Of a stretch of DNA of 6,756 nucleotides, positions 1 through 5,437 are shown one piece after another. The position numbers were made by a program, and so were the translations under genes. The stretch comes from CAYGZM01 sp964354365 (lineage in GTDB: Bacteria; Planctomycetota; Phycisphaerae; Sedimentisphaerales; Anaerobacaceae). How positions within the stretch are numbered: position 1 is the first letter of the stretch; every line of letters begins with the position of its first letter. The stretch spans positions 1 through 6,756 of the forward strand of contig CAYGZM010000178.1 in NCBI GenBank assembly GCA_964354365.1, written 5' to 3'. The notes beneath the pieces are model-generated. The model was not told where the DNA came from. It worked only from the letters and a program-made list of their open reading frames with translations, and ran no database searches.

Positions 1-211
1 AGACCGAAATGAATCTCGAAAAGCCCGTGCCGCCGGATTTCAGTACCGCATTTCATAATACAATCGTTCAACTTCTTGTCTTTTCTGCTTGATATTGGAA
101 TCCGGCTGCCATAACCACCGTCAAAATAAGACGTTATGGTTTGTTTTGAATTTTGAGTTTCGGTGATTCGAATTTGTTTCGGATTTCGGATTTAGTGCTT
201 CGGATTTGGTT

Positions 212-226
212 GCGGCCATAGGCCGC
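212..226. repeat. Perfect GCGGCC hairpin with ATA loop
   Basis: GCGGCC at 212-217 is followed by ATA and then GGCCGC at 221-226. The 6-bp stem is perfect and all G-C. No T-run follows on either strand, so it does not look like an intrinsic terminator. It lies in repeat-derived DNA and may be part of a repeat unit. Confidence 0.5.
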
Positions 227-248
227 GCCAGGAGTTCTATGACTATCC

Positions 249-285
249 CGTCATTTCGACCGAGCAAAGCGAGTGGAGAAATCTG
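249..285. repeat. Dispersed repeat of the GTCATTTCGAC...GAGAAATCT type
   Basis: The segment begins CCGTCATTTCGACCGAGC and ends GTGGAGAAATCT. Its ends are complementary: ATTTC at 253-257 can pair with GAAAT at 278-282. From memory, this string with ATTTC/GAAAT ends is a widespread intergenic repeat in many bacterial genomes. Members usually lie outside genes and have no known protein product. The family assignment is recall; the complementary ends are seen directly. Confidence 0.5.
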
Positions 286-315
286 TCAAAAACAGTTACA
301 ATCTTTTCGTCTCTT

Positions 316-493
316 AGAGCCTATCCGAATAACTTGGTCGTCATGAGGCTGAGCGAAAAGCCCGAGGCCAAGACGGCAGGCCAAAAACGCTCGCAGGCGT
401 GGTTTGTTCCACGCTGAGACCGTTTTTGGCCGACAACGCAGGCATCGGGCTTTGCAGCCAGCCGGAATAGACTGGGTTATTGGGATAGGCTCT
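316..493. mobile_element. Foldback MITE-like element, 178 bp, terminal inverted repeats
   Basis: The whole segment folds on itself. Perfectly complementary blocks are 316-326 with 483-493 (11 bp, starting AGAGCCTATCC), 328-333 with 476-481, 357-365 with 445-453, 379-389 with 421-431 (11 bp) and 398-402 with 409-413, leaving a six-base loop at 403-408. There is no room for a transposase, so it would need one supplied in trans. The GAGCC end with TTA (314-316) and TCA (493-495) just outside or overlapping the tips is reminiscent of IS5-group elements that duplicate a TNA target, but the two triplets differ, so a target duplication is not established. It ends 73 bp before the glycoside hydrolase ATG and could affect that gene's expression. 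Confidence 0.65.
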
Positions 494-552
494 CAGTCGC
501 GCCATTTACGCAATGTTGACTATCGGCCTCGTAATCGACTGATTGACCGTAT

Positions 553-556
553 GGAG
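553..556 (+). promoter_or_regulatory. Ribosome-binding site of the glycoside hydrolase (GGAG)
   Basis: GGAG lies 10 bases before the ATG at 567. It favours that ATG over an in-frame TTG at 543, which has no purine-rich sequence at a suitable distance. An in-frame TTG at 561 is only 4 bases from GGAG and is less likely. The choice also gives a compact signal peptide. Confidence 0.5.
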
Positions 557-566
557 TAAATTGAAA

Positions 567-1973
567 ATGACCAAATTGACTCACATTCATAATCTGCTTG
601 TGGTGCTGGCTGTACAGTCCCTTTTCTCAGCGGCCTTTTGCCTCGCCGAACCGCCTACCGCCCAGAGCAGTTTCAGCGTGACGTTGCCGCCGCATCACTT
701 CGCCGACGACCTCCTGCCGGCCTCACCCTTCGGTATCAACACGGCCTTTCAGCCCGATACGCCCAACCTCGAAGCTATCCTCCAGAAGATGCAGCAGGCC
801 GGCATCAAATGGGGACGCCAGGACTTCACCTGGCGCCGCGTCGAAAAGATCAAAGGCCAATACCAATTTGAGGATTATGACCGCCTCGTGGATACCTGCC
901 GCAAGTACGGCATCCTGCTCTTTGGTAACCTCGCGTATTCGCCGGCCTTCCACGACCCCACGACCCCGGATGGCGTGCAGGCCTACTGTGATTACGCCGC
1001 CGCAGCCGTCAGGCGCTTTTCCGGCAGAGTAAGGCACTGGCAGATCTGGAATGAGCCGAATGGCGGATTCTGGAAGGGCACGCCCCAGCAGTACGCCGCT
1101 CTGCTGGCCGCCGCGGGCAGGGCGATCCACCAGGCCGACCCCAACGCGATGGTCCTCGGCCTGAATATGGCATTCTGCGACGTCCTCTGGGCCAAAAAGG
1201 TCCTCGATCTTGTCCCTTACGATTGTTTTGACATTGCCTGCTTTCACCCTTATCGCGTCCCCTCCGCCCCCGAAGAACCCTTCGACTGGTGGGAGCTCGA
1301 CCAATACGTCAAAAGCTGGCATCCCCACGACCTGAAGCCCGACTACCCGCTCGTCCACATGACCTTCCTCCAGCAGACCGATGAGCTTATCAAGGTAATG
1401 GCCGAATTCGGCAGCCCCAAACCCGTCTGGATCACTGAAATCTGCTGGAACACCCAGATTCACCCCTACGGCGTCCCGGAAATCCGCCAGGCCGACCTCG
1501 TCGTCCGGTTCCACGTCCTTTCCATCGCATCGGGCAAGGTCGAAAAAGTGTTTTGGTGGACTTTCAGGGACACAGGAACTATGCAATTCGACCAGGCGGA
1601 TATGGTCGGCCTCCTCCGCAACGACCTGGCCCCCAAGTATTCCTACTATGCGTTCTCCTTTATGACGCGGATGCTCGAAGGCAAGAAGTGGCTTCGCAAC
1701 GATGCCTTCGGCCCCGATGTCTATGCCGCTGTCTTCACCGACCCAGCCGCCGAGCAGGATATAATCGTAGCCTGGACAACCAAGCCCTATGCCTATATCC
1801 GCGTCAACAATGAAAAGGGACTCAATATATACGATATCTACGGCACGCGCAGGTTCGTCCCCGTTGTCGAAGTCCGCACCACGAGTCTCCCAATCCCCCT
1901 CGGAACCAGCCCGGTCTATATCACAGGCTCAAAGGGCCTAAAGGCCCGCGTCCGCCCCGACCCAGGATGGTAG
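567..1973 (+). CDS. Secreted clan GH-A glycoside hydrolase (GH39/GH5-like)
   Basis: A 468-residue enzyme expected to cleave glycosidic bonds in a plant or microbial polysaccharide outside the cytoplasm; the substrate cannot be read from sequence. Residues 1-27 form a signal peptide: a short K-containing start, a hydrophobic core (LLVVLAVQSLFSAAF) and a likely cut after CLA at A27. No lipobox precedes the cysteine. The (beta/alpha)8 domain starts at FGIN (55-58). WNEP (161-164) places the acid/base at E163, WITE (288-291) places the nucleophile at E291, and FHPY (226-229) and FWW (329-331) are aromatic or histidine motifs usual in the active site of this clan. The last 70 or so residues, ending near SPVYITG (448-454), look like the small beta-sandwich that often follows such barrels. 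Length and motifs are intact. GC is high, unlike the HD gene downstream. Clan assignment is firm; family (GH39, GH5 or a relative) is not. Confidence 0.85.
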   Translation: MTKLTHIHNLLVVLAVQSLFSAAFCLAEPPTAQSSFSVTLPPHHFADDLLPASPFGINTAFQPDTPNLEAILQKMQQAGIKWGRQDFTWRRVEKIKGQYQFEDYDRLVDTCRKYGILLFGNLAYSPAFHDPTTPDGVQAYCDYAAAAVRRFSGRVRHWQIWNEPNGGFWKGTPQQYAALLAAAGRAIHQADPNAMVLGLNMAFCDVLWAKKVLDLVPYDCFDIACFHPYRVPSAPEEPFDWWELDQYVKSWHPHDLKPDYPLVHMTFLQQTDELIKVMAEFGSPKPVWITEICWNTQIHPYGVPEIRQADLVVRFHVLSIASGKVEKVFWWTFRDTGTMQFDQADMVGLLRNDLAPKYSYYAFSFMTRMLEGKKWLRNDAFGPDVYAAVFTDPAAEQDIIVAWTTKPYAYIRVNNEKGLNIYDIYGTRRFVPVVEVRTTSLPIPLGTSPVYITGSKGLKARVRPDPGW

Positions 1974-2002
1974 TACCCCGTAACACTTGACGTTGTGGAC
2001 TT

Positions 2003-2037
2003 CGTCATTGCGAGGAACGAACTGACGCGGCAATCTC
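2003..2037. repeat. Dispersed repeat of the CGTCATTGCGAGGAACGAA type
   Basis: The unit begins CGTCATTGCGAGGAACGAA and ends GCGGCAATCTC. ATTGC at 2007-2011 is complementary to GCAAT at 2030-2034, so the ends can pair. From memory, strings of this type (CGTCATTGCGAGG... through GCAATCTC) are among the commonest dispersed intergenic repeats across unrelated bacteria. No protein is associated. The pairing is seen; the family identity is recall. Confidence 0.55.
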
Positions 2038-2088
2038 TCAATAATCAATCATCAATTGTAAATAATCAATTTCCTGCACTCCGCCCAC

Positions 2089-2128
2089 CGTCATGCCGAG
2101 CGTCCGCCGACGGCGGAAGGCATCTATT
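2089..2128. repeat. Dispersed repeat with TCCGCCG-A-CGGCGGA palindrome
   Basis: The unit reads CGTCATGCCGAGCG, then a perfect palindrome TCCGCCGACGGCGGA (2103-2117), then AGGCATCT. GATGCC-like pairing between TGCC (2094-2097) and GGCA (2119-2122) surrounds the central palindrome. It resembles the other GTCAT-starting dispersed repeats in this window but differs in its core. Confidence 0.5.
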
Positions 2129-2306
2129 CAGATTACTCCGTGAAGCCGCTTAACACTTCACCCGAATCTGAAATCTACAACTCGTTCCTTCGGTATCCGG
2201 AATCGACTCTACCCATAAGCCGCCAGGTCCCTTGCAGGGGCAGTACACGGCCTATTCAAAGATTTCTAACCGTACCCCCGACCCACGCTTCCCCACCCCC
2301 AACTAA

Positions 2307-2348
2307 AAGATCGTCGTATTCAAATCATTATCTGTCAAAAACGATCTT
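2307..2348 (-). terminator. Possible terminator of the HD gene (inverted repeat)
   Basis: AAGATCGT at 2307-2314 and ACGATCTT at 2341-2348 are perfectly complementary over 8 bp with a 26-base loop. Read on the minus strand, the stem is followed by TT (making CTTTT), about 60-100 bases past the HD stop codon. The large loop and short T-run make this a weak candidate. It may also be only part of a repeat, since 2330-2357 resembles 281-308. Confidence 0.25.
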
Positions 2349-2357
2349 AATCTTTTC
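2330..2357. repeat. Second copy of a short repeat also at 281-308
   Basis: ATCTGTCAAAAAC (13 bases) at 2330-2342 is identical to 281-293. After six diverged bases, AATCTTTTC (9 bases) at 2349-2357 is identical to 300-308. The first copy directly follows the dispersed repeat at 249-285, so the shared segment may be part of a longer repeat family. Both copies lie in non-coding DNA, one on each side of the glycoside hydrolase. Confidence 0.45.
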
Positions 2358-2408
2358 CCCCCAGAGTGCTCTCGTTGTATCCCGAATCAAGGAGGTCTGG
2401 CTTGAATT

Positions 2409-4046
2409 TCAACACAGAAGATTATCCCTGATGTATTTAACGCACTCTTTTTTCATTCGAGAAAAATCCTGCTCATGCTTTTCAAAAAAATCTGCCTCCG
2501 ATTCTGTCGCCTTCAATATGTCGCTAAAAAACCCCTTCACCAAGGGCTCCAATTTCTTTGCATACAAATCATTAATACCACTGTCCAAATTAGTACCGCT
2601 CTTGGTACGGAGCTCCTCGACGTCCTTCTTGATAGCGTCGTAGGGGAAACACACAATTATATCCGAAACTGATTCGTTGAAGTAATCTGACCTTTTGTAT
2701 CCTTTATGTACTTCGCCCCCGTAGATCATTTCCAAATGGGGAGCAAGCTCAAAGAGGCTTTTTGGCCGTTCATCAATTTCGTCAAAGAATATTTTGCTCT
2801 CGAAGTCCTGGCTTTTCACAGCGGGTATGATTTCTATATCGTAGAACACGGAGTCCTTGTCCATGCCGGCTCTTTTACCAATCATGCTTTCGAGCCCTTT
2901 CAACTCAACCCATTTTCCTTCCATCTCCCTATATTTCTGCAATTCTGCCTTCTGATTCCTGACGAGAACATGTGTGCAGAGATGGATTTTTTCAAATAGA
3001 ACCCTGAATTTCACTCTCTCACTTATCTCGGAAGGTAATCCCGGCGTCTCAGAGAAACGGCCCAAGATTTCATTGTCGGTTAGCAAGCATACCTTTTCCG
3101 GGTCACATTCCAGGGCGCTAAGCCCCCTTATAATCAATTCCTGTGCGCTTCTATGTACGCTGTTATGGTATAACCTTCGGTAAACCAAGTTCCTAGCTTG
3201 CAACAAGGTTTCAAGTGCAGGGACACCCTCAATTTTCAGGAACAATTTGTACTGCTCCTCATACTTTTTAAGGGTCAAATTACTGATTATTTCCCCTATG
3301 TCGATGTTGCCAGTATTGACGCCTGAGAAAAAGGCATCTCTCTTCAAATAATCCAATCGGTCCAAGCCATAAGAAGATGCAATAATGTCTTTAAGGAAAT
3401 AGTACTTCTTGTTGAGTGCATCCGAGCCCAGGCTAGGTGGATTGCCGGAGGCAATATTGTAAATGTTTACCGGATCCAAGAGTGCGATATTCTCGGCATC
3501 AGAGTCTTCTTTGCGAAATGCCTCTTTCGTTTTCTGCAAAGCTGCTTTGATCTGTGTGAACCATGGATCCTGGAGATCATTTCCCGATTCATCTTGCCCA
3601 GTTATTAGTTTCCTCGCCATCTTTTCGTGTGTCCAATCCTTGAACTTCTTTTCTCTTCTACAATACATCTCGAAGATATGACCAAACGGCCCATGCCCGA
3701 CATCATGAAGAAGTGCTGCTAAACACATTGAGGCTTCAAGAATTTTATTTGCCTGAGGAGGATCATTATCGGATTTGCCAGCCAACTCCCTCACCTTATT
3801 GAACAATATTGACGCCAAGTACGCAGTCCCAACACAATGGTCAAACCGAGTATGTACTGCGCCACGGAATGTCAGATAAACCGTAGATAACTGCTTTATC
3901 CCCTGAAGTCGCTGAAAAACATCCAAATCCATCGCTTCTCTCAAATAGTCGGGAAGCGGTACGTACCCATAGAGTGGGTCGTAGTAAAGCCCCGTACCTT
4001 TCCTTGGTGTCTTCTTTGCAAATTGGGATACAAGTGGAGGTTCCAT
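2409..4046 (-). CDS. HD-domain phosphohydrolase, SAMHD1/dGTPase-like
   Basis: A 545-residue soluble cytoplasmic enzyme of the SAMHD1 / COG1078-type HD superfamily, whose studied members hydrolyse (d)NTPs to nucleoside and triphosphate with a bound metal. The fold signature is complete: DPLYGYVPLP (23-32); H70 in RFDH; the HD pair H114-D115 in LLHDVGHGPFGH; H140 in WTHE, matching the catalytic histidine region of SAMHD1; D229 in GLDRLDYLKRD, the last metal ligand; then a helical YRRLYHNSVHRSAQELI stretch (289-305) typical of the family. Residues from about 310 to the end are not recognised and make it longer than most bacterial relatives, suggesting an added regulatory or oligomerisation domain. 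The start is fixed by AAGGAG six bases upstream. GC is clearly lower than in the flanking genes. Substrate is unknown; roles in nucleotide housekeeping or phage defence are both possible. Confidence 0.85.
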   Translation of the reverse strand: MEPPLVSQFAKKTPRKGTGLYYDPLYGYVPLPDYLREAMDLDVFQRLQGIKQLSTVYLTFRGAVHTRFDHCVGTAYLASILFNKVRELAGKSDNDPPQANKILEASMCLAALLHDVGHGPFGHIFEMYCRREKKFKDWTHEKMARKLITGQDESGNDLQDPWFTQIKAALQKTKEAFRKEDSDAENIALLDPVNIYNIASGNPPSLGSDALNKKYYFLKDIIASSYGLDRLDYLKRDAFFSGVNTGNIDIGEIISNLTLKKYEEQYKLFLKIEGVPALETLLQARNLVYRRLYHNSVHRSAQELIIRGLSALECDPEKVCLLTDNEILGRFSETPGLPSEISERVKFRVLFEKIHLCTHVLVRNQKAELQKYREMEGKWVELKGLESMIGKRAGMDKDSVFYDIEIIPAVKSQDFESKIFFDEIDERPKSLFELAPHLEMIYGGEVHKGYKRSDYFNESVSDIIVCFPYDAIKKDVEELRTKSGTNLDSGINDLYAKKLEPLVKGFFSDILKATESEADFFEKHEQDFSRMKKECVKYIRDNLLC

Positions 4047-4051
4047 TTATG

Positions 4052-4059
4052 ACTCCTTC
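4052..4059 (-). promoter_or_regulatory. Ribosome-binding site of the HD gene (GAAGGAGT)
   Basis: On the minus strand GAAGGAGT is followed by CATAA and the ATG at 4046-4044. It is a strong match to the 16S rRNA tail at good spacing, and it decides the start. The plus-strand genes of this window have weaker sites. Confidence 0.7.
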
Positions 4060-4235
4060 AATTAATGTAGAGCAGCTATTTGTGCATTCAAATGGCTCTA
4101 CTGATTTCTGGCACGTTTGATTCTACTCGCCTTTGGCGTTCTTCTCCGTACCGCCCTCTTATCTTCAATCCCCCTAAAACTACAGCCGTGCCTCTATGCC
4201 TAATTCATCGGCAATCGCCGTTTTTAAGAAAGAAC

Positions 4236-4415
4236 CTATTTAGGTGTTTTACCCGCAGCTTGGCATGACGGGCATACATGAACATCAACATACCCTTCTA
4301 CACGCCAGCCTTCTAGGCCAGTGGCCGGTGCGTGGTCGTCCCTTTTTTCGCTCTCAGCACCGCATACTTCACAACGATACCACCATTTCTTACGGTCCAT
4401 ATCTTGCATAAACAT
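4236..4415 (-). CDS. Small four-cysteine zinc-ribbon protein, 59 aa
   Basis: This 59-residue frame is convincing despite its size. The translation starts MFMQDMDRKKWWYRCEVCG and ends CQAAGKTPK before a TAG. Cysteines C15, C18, C48 and C51 form two CxxC knuckles 29 residues apart, the layout of a rubredoxin-like or zinc-ribbon fold that binds one metal ion. Between them is a polar segment (ESEKRDDHAP) and a GLEGWRVEGYVDVHVC strand pair. A near-perfect Shine-Dalgarno (AAGGAGGT) ends five bases before the ATG. In-frame ATGs at codons 3 and 6 fit the spacing less well. It lies upstream of the HD gene on the same strand with a 189-bp gap holding no further gene, so co-transcription is possible. 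I do not recognise the family; nucleic-acid binding, protein contact or a redox/metal role are all open. Confidence 0.75.
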   Translation of the reverse strand: MFMQDMDRKKWWYRCEVCGAESEKRDDHAPATGLEGWRVEGYVDVHVCPSCQAAGKTPK

Positions 4416-4420
4416 GCTAA

Positions 4421-4428
4421 ACCTCCTT
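4421..4428 (-). promoter_or_regulatory. Ribosome-binding site of the zinc-ribbon gene (AAGGAGGT)
   Basis: AAGGAGGT on the minus strand ends five bases before the ATG at 4415-4413. This is the full anti-Shine-Dalgarno complement at ideal spacing, and it is the main non-protein evidence that the short frame is a real gene. Confidence 0.75.
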
Positions 4429-4738
4429 CATAATTGTATCATGTGGCGCAATTAAAGGCGTCGCGTTCATTTTCCCAATTCTCGCCACCAAAACCTCCCG
4501 TCAATATCCTACTCACAACCTCAGCTACATTAGATAAGATCCTACGCCTGCCCCACGGAGCCTGCCTCTAAGCCTTCAGGTCCCCTGCGGGCGCGCCTTG
4601 CTCACCGGCACATCATCTACTCCCAAATTACCATCTATTTCCCATCCAGTCAACAGGAAATCCAGCCAAAATAGCCTGGCCCCGACCCCTATTCAGAAAA
4701 CCAGCGTAAATCAGCGAAATCCGCGATCAAGAATTCAC
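4429..4738. other. Intergenic DNA, no gene recognised
   Basis: This 310-bp stretch lies between the divergent zinc-ribbon gene and the promoter at 4739. The minus-strand sequence TACAAT at 4438-4433 resembles a -10 box but sits too close to the ribosome-binding site and lacks a -35. At 4577-4592 CAGGTCCCCTGCGGG resembles a word at about 2225, a minor shared motif. At about 4700-4730 the text AGCGTAAATCAGCGAAATCC looks like part of a common dispersed intergenic sequence. A 65-codon plus-strand frame at 4598-4795 is low-complexity and unconvincing. Confidence 0.6.
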
Positions 4739-4767
4739 TTGACATCCAACTTCAGATATAGTATAAT
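4739..4767 (+). promoter_or_regulatory. Exact consensus sigma-70 promoter
   Basis: TTGACA at 4739-4744 and TATAAT at 4762-4767 both match the housekeeping consensus in all six positions, and the spacer is exactly 17 bp. Transcription would start near 4774. It points at the repeat region and, further on, tyrS, which also has its own promoter. No recognisable gene begins immediately behind it, which makes it unusual. Confidence 0.75.
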
Positions 4768-4782
4768 ACTTACCAAACTAAT

Positions 4783-4789
4783 AGAGGAG
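4783..4789 (+). promoter_or_regulatory. Strong ribosome-binding site before the repeat-region frame
   Basis: AGAGGAG lies seven bases before the ATG at 4797, at normal spacing and just past the likely transcription start of the promoter at 4739. Together they form a complete expression signal. Confidence 0.55.
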
Positions 4790-4940
4790 CTTTGATATGG
4801 AGAACAAAGGAAAAACCACACCGAATCAGCCCCTAATCCCAACGCCCGTCGGATTCCTCTATCTTTACTTTCCCTTCGTGTCTTCGTGGTTACAAGTCAA
4901 TTATGCAACGACCGAAGGGAGTCCTGAGCGAAGTCGAAGG

Positions 4941-5052
4941 AAACAAACCCAATTCCCAAAACCACAGAATCCCCACAACCCCTTTTACCCCAAAGACTTA
5001 CCCCAATATTCCGCTCCGTCCAACGAGAAAAAACAAAGCCAAAACAAACCCA
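4941..5052 (+). repeat. 180-bp-period repeat, copy 1
   Basis: This 112-bp block recurs at exactly +180 bp (5121-5232). The last 52 bases (5001-5052) match the second copy at all positions but one. The block is bounded by the direct repeat AAACAAACCCA (4941-4951 and 5042-5052). Because 180 is a multiple of three, both copies share a reading frame. A 68-bp segment separates the copies and contains AGTATCCAGC twice at 14-bp period (5085 and 5099), a low-complexity sequence. Confidence 0.8.
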
Positions 5053-5120
5053 ATCCCGCCACACCGGGAAAGCATCGAGAATCGAGTATCCAGCATCAAG
5101 TATCCAGCCCTGTTTATGCA

Positions 5121-5232
5121 AAACAAACCCAATTCCCCAAAGGCCAAAACCAACGCAACCTCTTATGCCACACGGATTTACCCCAATATTCCACTCCGTC
5201 CAACGAGAAAAAACAAAGCCAAAACAAACCCA
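5121..5232 (+). repeat. 180-bp-period repeat, copy 2
   Basis: Second copy of the 112-bp block, again bounded by AAACAAACCCA at both ends (5121 and 5222). The middle third is the most diverged from copy 1, while the right half is almost identical. A degenerate further copy of the boundary motif (CAAACCCAAT) occurs at 5290. Downstream, 5321-5352 holds a small tandem structure with CGAGATACG and CTTCACG each repeated. Confidence 0.8.
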
Positions 5233-5369
5233 TTCTTGTCGCGCCGTTGCCTCTGGCGAAGTCGAAGATCCGTCTCTGGCGGGCCGGATCAAACCCAATC
5301 TCGTACCCCTACTCCCACCTCCGAGATACGCTTCACGCTTCACGAGATACGACATCCCGCATCCATCCC

Positions 5370-5398
5370 TTGCCCATTGTCCACGAATTCGGTATAAT
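5370..5398 (+). promoter_or_regulatory. Sigma-70-type promoter of tyrS
   Basis: TATAAT at 5393-5398 is an exact -10 box. TTGCCC at 5370-5375, 17 bp upstream, matches four of six -35 positions. Transcription would begin near 5405, giving a leader of about 33 bases before the tyrS ATG. The leader is too short for a T-box or other known riboswitch. The promoter sits at the edge of the repeat region. Confidence 0.7.
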
Positions 5399-5437
5399 CC
5401 AGCCCTTAAAGAATCCTAATTTGCAGAGAAAAAGTCT

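Larger units (their letters stand above)
1..315. other. Intergenic DNA, no gene recognised
   Basis: No reading frame here resembles a protein I recognise. Around 145-210 the sequence is rich in repeated TTCGGATTT words, which looks like decayed repeat DNA rather than coding sequence. On the minus strand a 27-codon stop-bounded stretch (about 50-132) has a protein-like composition, but it has no convincing start and no recognisable family, so I do not call it. The stretch also holds a small GC hairpin (212-226) and a dispersed-repeat unit (249-285), listed separately. Confidence 0.6.
1974..2408. other. Intergenic DNA between convergent genes
   Basis: This 435-bp gap separates the 3' ends of the glycoside hydrolase (+) and the HD phosphohydrolase (-). 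It holds two dispersed repeats (2003-2037 and 2089-2128), an AT-rich run of TAATCAAT-like words (about 2040-2072), and an inverted repeat at 2307-2348. A plus-strand open frame runs from 2140 across into the HD gene, but its translation is low-quality and it mostly mirrors the HD coding strand, so I regard it as non-coding. Confidence 0.65.

Noticed and set aside
2140..2643. 167-codon plus-strand open frame
   Set aside because: It begins in non-coding DNA, continues antisense to the HD gene, and its translation resembles no protein family.
4064..4091. Promoter-like pair (TTGAAT, 16 bp, TACATT) on the minus strand before the HD gene
   Set aside because: Each box matches only four of six positions, and the implied transcription start would fall inside the ribosome-binding site.
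4209..4225. CGGC-AATC-GCCG hairpin followed by TTTTT on the plus strand
   Set aside because: The stem is only 4 bp and no plus-strand gene lies upstream for it to terminate; it overlaps the gap after the zinc-ribbon gene on the other strand.
4941..5232. Possible CRISPR array
   Set aside because: There are only two long units with diverged centres and a single 68-bp low-complexity spacer; repeat length and spacing do not fit CRISPR, and no cas gene is present.
4897..5355. 152-codon minus-strand open frame with GFVFSRWTE repeats
   Set aside because: It is the reverse complement of the repeat DNA; openness in several frames on both strands indicates stop-poor repeats, and there is no convincing ribosome-binding site.
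5399..5437. T-box or other riboswitch upstream of tyrS
   Set aside because: The leader from the promoter at 5370 is only about 33 bases, with no terminator stem or T-box sequence visible.
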